From: Gammaproteobacteria bacterium | Lineage (GTDB): Bacteria > Pseudomonadota > Gammaproteobacteria > JAJPIJ01 | Reading direction: 5' to 3' | Assembly: GCA_022072255.1 (NCBI GenBank) | Contig: JAJVHZ010000026.1 | Span: 69,300-133,299 of the forward strand | DNA: 64,000 nt | Shown here: one piece after another, positions 53,107-61,397 of the stretch | Layout of the letters: every line of letters starts with the position of its first letter | Numbering within the stretch: the stretch's first letter is position 1 | The notes under the pieces: model-generated | What the model was told of the DNA's origin: nothing | Seen by the model: only the letters and a program-made list of their open reading frames with translations | Databases searched by the model: none | Translations under genes and position numbers: made by a program

Positions 53107-54333
53107 TCAGCGCGCCTCCCGCACGCGCTCGGCGGCGCGATCGCGTTCTTCAATCGAGGCCCTCACCGAGGCGTCTTCCCGCAGATCGGTGGCCAGGTCC
53201 TCCGGCGTGCGCGCCGCGGGTGCGGCGGTGGTGGGCTGCGGCGGTCGCTGCGGCAGCAGGCGGTCGAGCGGCAGGTAGAGCATCTGGTTGGCGGATTTGC
53301 TGTCCACGACCACCTTGGAACTGTTGTTCAGGACCGACTCCATCGTCTCGAGATACAGGCGCTCGCGCATCACTTCCGGGCTCTTGTGGTATTGCGTGAG
53401 CAGCTCGCGGAAGCGATTGCTCTCGCCCTCGGCCCGCGCGATCGCCTGCTGCTTGTAGGCCTCGGCCTCGGCGCGTTGACGCGCGGCGGCGCCGCCGGCC
53501 TTCGGCAGGATCTCGTTCTTGTAGGCCTCGGCCTCGTTCACCAGGCGCTCGTAGTCCTGGTCGGCCTTGATGGCGTCGTCGAAGGCGTCCTTGACCTCGG
53601 CCGGCGGATTGGCGTCCTTGCTGTTGACCTGGTTGACGATGATGCCGGTGCCGTGCGCGTCCAGTATCTGCTGCAGGCTGTCCTTCGTGGCCTGCGCGAT
53701 CTGCTGGCGTCCCTCGGTGAGGGTGAAGTCGATGGTATTGGCGCCGACCGTCTCCCGCAGCGCCGCCTCCGTCGCCTGGCGCAGCATCTCGTCGGGACCC
53801 TTGACATTGAACAGGTATTGGGCCGCGTTCTTGATGCGATACTGCACCTCGAGATCGACCACCGCGATGTTGCCGTCCTTGGTGAACATCGACCCCTTCA
53901 CCTGCTGCGAACGGACCAGATCGATATTCACCTTCTGGACGCGCTCTATCGGACGCGGCAGGCGTATGCGCCAGCCCGGGTCGAGCGTATCCACATGCTT
54001 GCCGAAGCGCGTGACGACGCCGCGCTCACCGGGCTGGATCGCATAGAACATCTGACTGAAGACGAGGATGCCGCCGAACAGGGCGACGATGGGCAGATAG
54101 GCCGTCGGGATCGGCGGGCCGCCGCCGGCGCCACCGCCGCCGCCGTTGCGAGGACCCTTGCCACCGCCGAACAGGCCGCGCAGCCGTTCGCGCATCTTGC
54201 CGATGACCTCTTCGAGCTCCGGCGGGCCGTCCTGACGACGGCCCCCGCCCCACGGGTCGCGTGGCTCGCGGTCACGTCCGCCGCCGGGTTCGTCCCAAGC
54301 CATGGGCGTGCTGCCCCTCTTCTCGTCTGTCAT
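53107..54333 (-). CDS. hflK: FtsH protease modulator HflK (start 54333 or 54303)
   Basis: MAWDEPGGGRDREPRDPWGGG; FYAIQPGERGVVTRFGKHVDTLDPGWRIRLPRPIERVQKVN. Confidence 0.95.
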   Translation of the reverse strand: MTDEKRGSTPMAWDEPGGGRDREPRDPWGGGRRQDGPPELEEVIGKMRERLRGLFGGGKGPRNGGGGGAGGGPPIPTAYLPIVALFGGILVFSQMFYAIQPGERGVVTRFGKHVDTLDPGWRIRLPRPIERVQKVNIDLVRSQQVKGSMFTKDGNIAVVDLEVQYRIKNAAQYLFNVKGPDEMLRQATEAALRETVGANTIDFTLTEGRQQIAQATKDSLQQILDAHGTGIIVNQVNSKDANPPAEVKDAFDDAIKADQDYERLVNEAEAYKNEILPKAGGAAARQRAEAEAYKQQAIARAEGESNRFRELLTQYHKSPEVMRERLYLETMESVLNNSSKVVVDSKSANQMLYLPLDRLLPQRPPQPTTAAPAARTPEDLATDLREDASVRASIEERDRAAERVREAR

Positions 54334-54432
54334 TTTGTCGCTGCCGCGCTTCCAGATTACTGCTCCCGCCATATACCCTGTGACCTGCTCGACAACGGAG
54401 ACGGCCAGCGTGTTGGTGTCTTTGGGATCTAC

Positions 54433-54462
54433 GCCTGAGCGTTCAGGGCCTGAGCGTTCAGG
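54433..54462. repeat. Two perfect tandem copies of a 15-bp palindrome-containing unit
   Basis: GCCTGAGCGTTCAGG repeated twice; each unit has the CCTGA/TCAGG inverted arms. Confidence 0.9.
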
Positions 54463-55523
54463 CATGCCCGCCAGTCTTGCACAGGCGGGGTGAAATTCAA
54501 AATTCGAACTGGCCCACTACCCATTACTCCGGGAGCGACTTGCATCCGACGATCGCGTGTTGCCATCGTTACGGCGTTGCTGTGGGCGTGGAATGCGTGC
54601 GGATCGGAACCGCGGACGCGCATTCCATACGGGACGATCCTCGGCTGTGGCGTCTTCTACGCGGCCTGTCTCATCACCGTCAAGGTGGCGCGCCATGGCG
54701 GGGCTTCAGCCGCGAGATTGATGGCGTCGAGCACGGCGATCACTGCGTTGTTCCCGTTGCCGATCGCGGCGCTTTCGCCACAATCATTTTTCCCCACGAT
54801 CACTGCGAACCGGCCCGTGTGGTAATTCGCGTGGCCGGCCTTGGCGCCGTAGGCCTGCTCGCGGAAGATGTGGCCGAGCTTCGCGCGCGAGAGCGTTCGT
54901 CTGCAACCCGCGCGAGACGCATTTCGGACCACGCTCGCAACATGGCGGCACGTCAAGACCCTGTCCCTGCCGCACTTCTGCCCGCACGGCAGTCCCGTTG
55001 CTGAGCGGAAGGGCACGGCGGCAGCGTGGCAAACACGTGCATCGCGCCGCACGGCGTGCGCGAACGGGCGGCGCCGGTTCTCGACCATCAAATTGCCGCT
55101 CCGCTCTCCACGATCTCGGTGCAGGCACCGAGCCCATTCACAACCGCCACGACCTTGGCGAGGTGCTCGCGGGGCGCGGCATCCGGGATGGGCCTGGCTG
55201 CGTGCGCCCATGTCTCGCCGGCGTCCTCCACTATGTCTGCGAGTTCACGAGGCCGGAGGCACCCCCCGGGGACAGCCAGGAGGTGCCCAACCAGCGGGCG
55301 AAACGCCTCGGAGAGAGCATCGTCATTCCCGGGCACCTGCCCGTACACGTAGCCGGGTCTGCCCGTGGGCTCCAGTGCGCAACACTGGGTGTCGTCTTGG
55401 CCCAATGGTGCAGTGTCGCTCCACGACAGCGGCACTGTGCCGGCTACGCAAGCGCAATACGATGCCGCTTTGCGCATTGCGGGTCCGGTGAGCAGCGAAC
55501 TTGGAGTAAAATGTAATGTAAAC

Positions 55524-55542
55524 GAGACCGATTCTTATTGGC
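55524..55542 (+). promoter_or_regulatory. Candidate Fur box
   Basis: GAGACCGATTCTTATTGGC matches GATAATGATAATCATTATC at 11/19 positions by hand count and overlaps the predicted -35. Confidence 0.4.
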
Positions 55543-55566
55543 GCTTCGAAATGTGTTCGCTATAAT
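55538..55566 (+). promoter_or_regulatory. Sigma70-type promoter for the porin operon
   Basis: TTGGCG - 17 nt - TATAAT, 40 bp before the ATG at 55606. Confidence 0.65.
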
Positions 55567-55605
55567 CCGGGCTCAAGCCGGCCATAACAACGAAGGAGCG
55601 CACGG

Positions 55606-56955
55606 ATGAATCCCACCCGCCTCGAGGCGTCCCACGCCGCCATCGCCCTGTTCATTCTCGGTATTTTTTGGAGCGTTCCTGCTGCGTCCGCGTCTCCTCC
55701 GTCCGCGGAGGAGATGTGGAAAATCATCCAGCAGCAACAGAAGACCATCGAGGAGCTGAAGGCCAGGCTCGAAGCGACCGACGGCAAGGTCACGGCCTCA
55801 CAGCAAAGGATAGAATCGACCGAAAAACAGGCGCAGGCGGCCGAGAAGAAGGCCGAGGAGGCCACAGCCGCCGCGGACGAGGCCGGTGCGTCGAGCAGTA
55901 CGGCGGCCTCATGGGTAGACCGCACACACCTGGGCGGCTATGGCGAACTGCACTACAACAACCTCGAGAACGAAACGGCCGGCACGGAGCTCGATCGGGT
56001 CGACTTCCACCGCTTCGTGCTCTACGTCGGACACGAGTTCACGGACTGGCTGCGGTTCAACTCCGAACTCGAGCTCGAGCACACGCTGGCAGGCGATGAC
56101 GAGCCCGGTGAAGTCGAGCTGGAGCAGGCCTACATCGAGATGGACGTGTACCAGAATCAGAGTTTGCGCGCGGGCATCCAGGTGCTGCCGGTCGGCATCA
56201 TCAACGAGACGCATGAGCCGCCGACGTTCTACGGCGTCGAGCGCAATCTCGTTGAGACCAATATCATCCCGACGACGTGGTGGGAGGCTGCGCTCGGCGC
56301 GCACGGCGAGGTGCTGCCGAGCATGGTTCCCGGCTTGAGCTACCATGTGATGCTGCATTCCGGCCTGCAGGTACCCGTTACCGGCGCGAACGCTTTCCGC
56401 ATTCGCAACGGCCGCCAAAAAGTCGCCGAAGCGTCAGCGGACGAACCGGCGTTTACCGGGCAGATCAGGTATGCAGGCATTCCAGGCGTCGAACTCGCGG
56501 TCAGCGGTCAATATCAGAGTGATGTCACGAGCGACTCGCTCGCGAGCGGCGGGATCGCAGCGACGCTTTTCAGCGGTCACGCAATTGTGAACAAGGGGCC
56601 GTTCGGACTGCGTGCACTGTACGCGCGCTGGGACCTCGACGACGGCCTTGCGGCGGACGGGCCTGCGACCGGCCCATCACCCGGCCGCGACGTGCAGGTC
56701 GGCTGGTATGTCGAGCCGTCGTATCGATTCGCACTGCCCGGAGCCGTACCGGGCGATCTCGGACTATTCGCGCGCTACAGCGAAACCGACAACAACGCCG
56801 GCGACGCCAGTACCACCGATACCGGGATCGACCGTTGGGATGTGGGATTCAACTGGTGGCCGCATCAAAACGTCGTGTTCAAGTTCGACTATCAGAATGA
56901 GGAGAACGGCTCGGACAACGACGGATTCAACCTCGGATTGGGCTACCAGTTTTGA
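55606..56955 (+). CDS. Outer-membrane porin-like protein (OprO/P-like) with N-terminal coiled coil
   Basis: Signal peptide; IIQQQQKTIEELKARLEATDGKV; GGYGELHYNNLENE, DVGFNWWPHQNVVFKFDYQNEENGSDNDGFNLGLGYQF C-terminal beta strand ending in F. Confidence 0.78.
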   Translation: MNPTRLEASHAAIALFILGIFWSVPAASASPPSAEEMWKIIQQQQKTIEELKARLEATDGKVTASQQRIESTEKQAQAAEKKAEEATAAADEAGASSSTAASWVDRTHLGGYGELHYNNLENETAGTELDRVDFHRFVLYVGHEFTDWLRFNSELELEHTLAGDDEPGEVELEQAYIEMDVYQNQSLRAGIQVLPVGIINETHEPPTFYGVERNLVETNIIPTTWWEAALGAHGEVLPSMVPGLSYHVMLHSGLQVPVTGANAFRIRNGRQKVAEASADEPAFTGQIRYAGIPGVELAVSGQYQSDVTSDSLASGGIAATLFSGHAIVNKGPFGLRALYARWDLDDGLAADGPATGPSPGRDVQVGWYVEPSYRFALPGAVPGDLGLFARYSETDNNAGDASTTDTGIDRWDVGFNWWPHQNVVFKFDYQNEENGSDNDGFNLGLGYQF

Positions 56956-56985
56956 AATGTAACCAAACGGATCCTGCCGCATGAC

Positions 56986-57531
56986 ATGAAGCGGCGTGCA
57001 CTCGGTCCAGTCGTCCATATGGCGGTCACGCTGGTCGCGCTGCTCGCGCTTGGCCCAATCGCGGCGCGTGGCACCTATCAGGAGCCGGCGGAGTTCGTCG
57101 CGGAGGCGTTCGGAGGGGCGCCGCCCCCGCCCGAAGTGCTCACGCTCGACGAGCCGCTCGCGCAGCGTGCGCGCGAGATACTGGATCATCCAATCCGCGC
57201 AAAAAGGCTCCGCTATTGGCGAGAAGGTGTGCGTACGGTCTGGGTACTGGAGGAGGTCGGCAAGGAGGAGCCGATCACGGCCGGGTTCATCGTGAACGGG
57301 GGCAAGATTGAGCGAACCAAGGTGCTCATCTTCCGCGAATCACGCGGTTGGGAAGTCCGCTACCCTTTCTTCACCGATCAGTTCCACGGGATCACACTCG
57401 AAGGCGACGATGAACTCAGCCACTCGATCGACGCGATCTCCGGAGCGACCCTGTCGGTGTCAGCGCTGAAGAAACTCGCGCGCCTGGCACTGGTGCTCGA
57501 CCGCCATGTCCAAGCGGCATCACCCCGGTAG
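56986..57531 (+). CDS. FMN-binding domain protein, putative covalent flavinylation site
   Basis: Signal peptide; SIDAISGATLSVSAL fits the ApbE-type D-x-x-[ST]-G-A-T motif. Confidence 0.8.
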   Translation: MKRRALGPVVHMAVTLVALLALGPIAARGTYQEPAEFVAEAFGGAPPPPEVLTLDEPLAQRAREILDHPIRAKRLRYWREGVRTVWVLEEVGKEEPITAGFIVNGGKIERTKVLIFRESRGWEVRYPFFTDQFHGITLEGDDELSHSIDAISGATLSVSALKKLARLALVLDRHVQAASPR

Positions 57532-58282
57532 CACGCAGCGACGGCTGAGCGTTGCGTTCCATGTTTGGCATCGCCGTCTCGGTGTTGCGGTTTGCATATT
57601 CGTCGTGATGCTCGTCGTGACGGGTATCGTCCTCAACCACACCGAACGGCTCGGAATGCACGAACGTCATGTGAATGTCGGGTGGATCCTGGATTGGTAC
57701 GGCATCGAAGCTCCGAGCGATGCGGTGAGCTACGCTGCGGGCGACGTGTGGATCACGCGCATGGGCAACCGACTGTTCTTCGACGGTACTCCGCTCGCCG
57801 AGGAAGTCGATCGCCTGGCCGGCGCCGTTGCGCTCGCCGCAAGCGAGGCAAGGATCGTGGTCGCGACGTCCGATCGGTTGTACATCTATTCCGCATCGGG
57901 AGAACTGGAAGAACCGTTGGGACGGGCGCACGGCGTACCGGATGACATGCGCGCGATCGGCACGCGCGCTGATGAGCTGGTGATCGCGACCGGCACCGGC
58001 ACGATGACGTTCTCGCTCGACGATCTGACAACTTCGCCTACCGACTCGAGCGGTGTCGCATGGGCGCGGCCCGGAAAGCCGGGCGAAATGCTGCAGCAGG
58101 AACTGACGGCCGCCTACCGTGGATCGGGATTGACGCTCGAACGCATACTTCTTGATCTACACAGTGGCCGGATCTTCGGTCGCTACGGCGTGTACTTCAT
58201 CGACGCGGTCGCCGCGATTGTTCTGCTGCTCGCGTTGAGCGGCGCGTGGCTGTGGCTGCGCCATCTCGGCAAGCGGCGCTAG
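57506..58282 (+). CDS. PepSY-associated TM protein
   Basis: HVWHRRLGVAVCIFVVMLVVTGIVLNHTERLGM and LERILLDLHSGRIFGRYGVYFIDAVAAIVLLLALSGAWLWLRH; overlaps the preceding gene. Confidence 0.82.
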   Translation: MSKRHHPGSTQRRLSVAFHVWHRRLGVAVCIFVVMLVVTGIVLNHTERLGMHERHVNVGWILDWYGIEAPSDAVSYAAGDVWITRMGNRLFFDGTPLAEEVDRLAGAVALAASEARIVVATSDRLYIYSASGELEEPLGRAHGVPDDMRAIGTRADELVIATGTGTMTFSLDDLTTSPTDSSGVAWARPGKPGEMLQQELTAAYRGSGLTLERILLDLHSGRIFGRYGVYFIDAVAAIVLLLALSGAWLWLRHLGKRR

Positions 58283-58544
58283 GGTCTGTTGACGTATGTT
58301 TTGCTGCCGCGACGGAGGCTGTGAACAGCGCGATGGCAGGGGATCGCCACTGCGAGCGAGTCCGCCGCGCAGGCGTGGGCCACCGGCCGCACCGATTCCG
58401 GTGCACCGATCCGCCGGGCGAACTTGCTGTCGAACCGGCCGGAATTCCTTTCCACGGCTGCGCGACGCGCTGCTTGAGCGCTGGCCCGCGCGCGTCGAGC
58501 GGCAGGTCGAGGCCCGATGCGGGAGCCTCAACGAGGCCCACCAC
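58279..58544 (-). pseudogene. Frameshifted, truncated ada/ogt-type O6-alkylguanine-DNA alkyltransferase remnant
   Basis: Frame 1: LDLPLDARGPALKQRVAQPWKGIPAGSTAS; then another frame: FARRIGAPESVRPVAHACAADSLAVAIPCHRAVHSLRRGSKTYVNRP*. Contains the PCHR active-site motif and conserved flanks. Confidence 0.82.
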
Positions 58545-58548
58545 CTGC

Positions 58549-59829
58549 TCAGGCCTCCAACAGTTCGGCGCTCTCGGTGGCTGCAGGTTGCATCGGGCGC
58601 GGCAGGCCGGCCTCGGTGCAGAGGTGCCGCAGGTATTCGGGGTCCATGTGCACGGTGACGACCCAGCCCCCGCCGTCCTCGGCGTGCCGCTCGCCGGTCA
58701 CCACGCCCATCGCGTGGAGGCGCGCACGCAGCCGCGCCGCGTTCGGCGGCACGTCCAGACGAACCGGTCCGACGCCGCGGCGCATGCGCTCGGCCACGGC
58801 CTGGAGCAGCAGTTCGATGCCCTGCCCGGTCCGCGCCGACAGCCAGACGCGCCGCGGCGCTCCCTCGTCGTTGCGGTCGATGCGTGGCGCCACACCCTCG
58901 AGCCGGTCGATCTGGTTCATCACCATGAGGCTGGGAAGGGCATCGGCGCCGATCTCCCGCAAGACCTCGATCACGTCCGCGGCGCGTTCCTCGCGCCGTG
59001 GATCCGCCGCATCGATGACCACGAGGAGCAGATCGGACTGTGTCGCCTCCTCCAGCGTGGCGCGAAAGGCGGCCACCAGCTCGTGGGGCAGATCGCGGAT
59101 GAATCCGACGGTGTCGCTCAGGACCGCGTGACCGCTGCCCGGCAGATCGAGCCGGCGCAGGGTCGGGTCCAGGGTCGCGAACAACTGATCGGCGACGTAC
59201 GTGCCCGCGCCGGTCAGCGCGTTGAACAGCGTGGACTTGCCGGCGTTCGTATAGCCGACCAGGGAGACGGTGGGCATATCGGCGCGGGCGCGCGCCCGAC
59301 GGCGCTCGCGACGTTGACACCGCACCCGCTCCAGGCGCTCCTCGATCTGGCGCATGCGCCGTTCCACCAGCCGGCGGTCGATCTCCAGCTGGGTCTCGCC
59401 GGGACCACCCCGCACCCCGATACCGCCCTTCTGCCGCTCGAGGTGAGTCCAGCCGCGCACCAGGCGCGTGGCCATGTGCCGACACTGGGCGAGCTCCACC
59501 TGCAACTTGCCCTCGTAGGTGTGCGCGCGCCGGGCGAAGATGTCGAGGATGACGCCGGTACGGTCGGTGACGCGGCAGCGCAGCCGCCTCTCGAGGTTGC
59601 GTTCCTGCGCCGGCGTGAGGCTGTGATTGAACAGCACCACCTCGGCGCCCAGCGTTTCGACGGCGGCGTCAAGCTCCTGGAGCTTGCCGCTGCCGATGAA
59701 ATGGGCCGGATCCGGTGCGTGACGCGAGCCGGTGAGCGTGCCCACCACCTCGGCGCCCGCGGAGCTGGCCAGCTCCACGAACTCGTGCAGCGACTCCTCG
59801 AGTGGTGCGCCGCGCAGGGTGATATTCAC
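58549..59829 (-). CDS. hflX: HflX ribosome-associated GTPase
   Basis: GGPGETQLEIDRRLVERRMRQIEERL; LVGYTNAGKSTLFNALTG; DTVGFIRDLPHELVAAF. Confidence 0.96.
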   Translation of the reverse strand: MNITLRGAPLEESLHEFVELASSAGAEVVGTLTGSRHAPDPAHFIGSGKLQELDAAVETLGAEVVLFNHSLTPAQERNLERRLRCRVTDRTGVILDIFARRAHTYEGKLQVELAQCRHMATRLVRGWTHLERQKGGIGVRGGPGETQLEIDRRLVERRMRQIEERLERVRCQRRERRRARARADMPTVSLVGYTNAGKSTLFNALTGAGTYVADQLFATLDPTLRRLDLPGSGHAVLSDTVGFIRDLPHELVAAFRATLEEATQSDLLLVVIDAADPRREERAADVIEVLREIGADALPSLMVMNQIDRLEGVAPRIDRNDEGAPRRVWLSARTGQGIELLLQAVAERMRRGVGPVRLDVPPNAARLRARLHAMGVVTGERHAEDGGGWVVTVHMDPEYLRHLCTEAGLPRPMQPAATESAELLEA

Positions 59830-59936
59830 CAGGATCGCGCGCCGCCCCTGGGAGGGACGCTCAAACAGGGACGTGGTCAGGGCCCGCCCCCGTACGCGTC
59901 AAGTCCCGCCGCCACTGGCGCCCCGATAGCCGCACC

Positions 59937-60185
59937 TTACTCCCCGGCACCCGCCGCATCCTCGTCGGTACGCGGCAACTTGACGTTGCGCGCCGGCACG
60001 ACCGTGGAAACCGCGTGCTTGTAGACCATCTGGCTGACGGAATTCTTCAGCAGGATGACGAATTGATCGAAGGATTCGATCTGCCCCTGCAACTTGATGC
60101 CATTGACCAGGTAGATCGACACCGGGACGTGTTCCTTGCGCAGGGCGTTCAGGAACGGCTCCTGCAATGACTGTCCTTTACTCAT
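59937..60185 (-). CDS. hfq: RNA chaperone Hfq
   Basis: [64 protein letters not shown]. Confidence 0.98.
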   Translation of the reverse strand: MSKGQSLQEPFLNALRKEHVPVSIYLVNGIKLQGQIESFDQFVILLKNSVSQMVYKHAVSTVVPARNVKLPRTDEDAAGAGE

Positions 60186-60373
60186 CGTTGTTCTCCTTCT
60201 TCTGTTGCGCTTCTACTTTTCGGTTGCATCCAGCTTGTACATTGTCTGCGCACGAGGATTTGCCACAGCCGGAGCGCCGGCCTCCCTGGGCGGCACGCCG
60301 GCGTCGTCCGGCCCTTTTACCTCCGATTGGCCGGGAACAAGTCCGGGTTGGAAATTACGTCCCTTTGTTGAAA

Positions 60374-61351
60374 TTATACCCGCTTAATCTTGACATGCCG
60401 ATGAAGAATATGTTCCACACTTCGCACCAATTCATCGGCCTGCTCTGGCCTGCCGGCATCCAGCCACCGTGCGCCCGGCTCCGCCCGCAGCCAGGTCAAC
60501 TGACGCTTGGCGAGCTGGCGCGTGGCGGCGACCGCGGCGCGGATCATGCTCGCCCGATCGCACCGGCCATGCAGGTGGGCCCACGCCTGCCGGTAGCCCA
60601 CCACGCGCAACGCCGGCAGATCCGCGTGCAGATCGCCACGGTCGCGCAATCGCCGGACCTCATCCAGGAATCCCTCGGACAACATCTGATGAAACCGCGC
60701 CTCGACCCGGCGGCGCAGGTCCTCACGGTCGGTCGGACACAGCACGAATTTCCACAGGGCATAAGGCAGTTCGGTGCGATGGGCAGCCCACCAGTCGCTC
60801 ATGCTGCGGCCGGTGAGCGCGTGCACCTCCAGGGCCCGCTGTATCCGTTGCGGATCGTTCGGGTGGATGCGGGCGGCGGCCTGCGGATCGACGGCCGCCA
60901 GGCGCGCGTGCATCGCCGCCCAGCCCAGCCGGGCGGCCTCGGCGCCCAGCGCCGCGCGGGTGGCGGCATCCGCCGGCGGCAGTGGCGAGAGGCCACGCTC
61001 CAGGGCGCGGAAGTACAGTCCCGTGCCGCCCACCAGCAGTGGCACGCGGCCAGCGCGCCGGATCGCCTCGATGGCAGCCAGCGCATCGGCGCGAAATTCG
61101 CCGGCGGAGTAGTTCGCGCTTGGCTCCCTGATGTCGATGAGGTGATGGGGCGCCCGTGCCAGCACCTCGGGCGTCGGCTTGGCCGTCCCGATATCCATGC
61201 CACGATAGACCATCGCGGAGTCCACGCTGACGATCTCCAGCGGCAGGCGCTGCACGAGCTCGACCGCCGCGGCGGTCTTGCCGCTGCAGGTGGGGCCCAT
61301 CAGGAAGATGACCGGCGGGCGCGGCGCTGCGGTCGACGGCGAGGGTTTCAT
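60374..61351 (-). CDS. miaA: tRNA dimethylallyltransferase
   Basis: PPVIFLMGPTCSGKTAAAVEL; IVSVDSAMVYRGMDIGTAKPT; start 61351 preferred over 61558. Confidence 0.96.
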   Translation of the reverse strand: MKPSPSTAAPRPPVIFLMGPTCSGKTAAAVELVQRLPLEIVSVDSAMVYRGMDIGTAKPTPEVLARAPHHLIDIREPSANYSAGEFRADALAAIEAIRRAGRVPLLVGGTGLYFRALERGLSPLPPADAATRAALGAEAARLGWAAMHARLAAVDPQAAARIHPNDPQRIQRALEVHALTGRSMSDWWAAHRTELPYALWKFVLCPTDREDLRRRVEARFHQMLSEGFLDEVRRLRDRGDLHADLPALRVVGYRQAWAHLHGRCDRASMIRAAVAATRQLAKRQLTWLRAEPGARWLDAGRPEQADELVRSVEHILHRHVKIKRV

Positions 61352-61397
61352 GGGTTGAGATTGCGGGGATGGCCGTGGCCGCGACGCACGGGAGTTC

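Noticed and set aside
58246-60024. 592-aa plus-strand ORF
   Set aside because: Antisense shadow of hflX; His/Arg/Gln-rich artefact.
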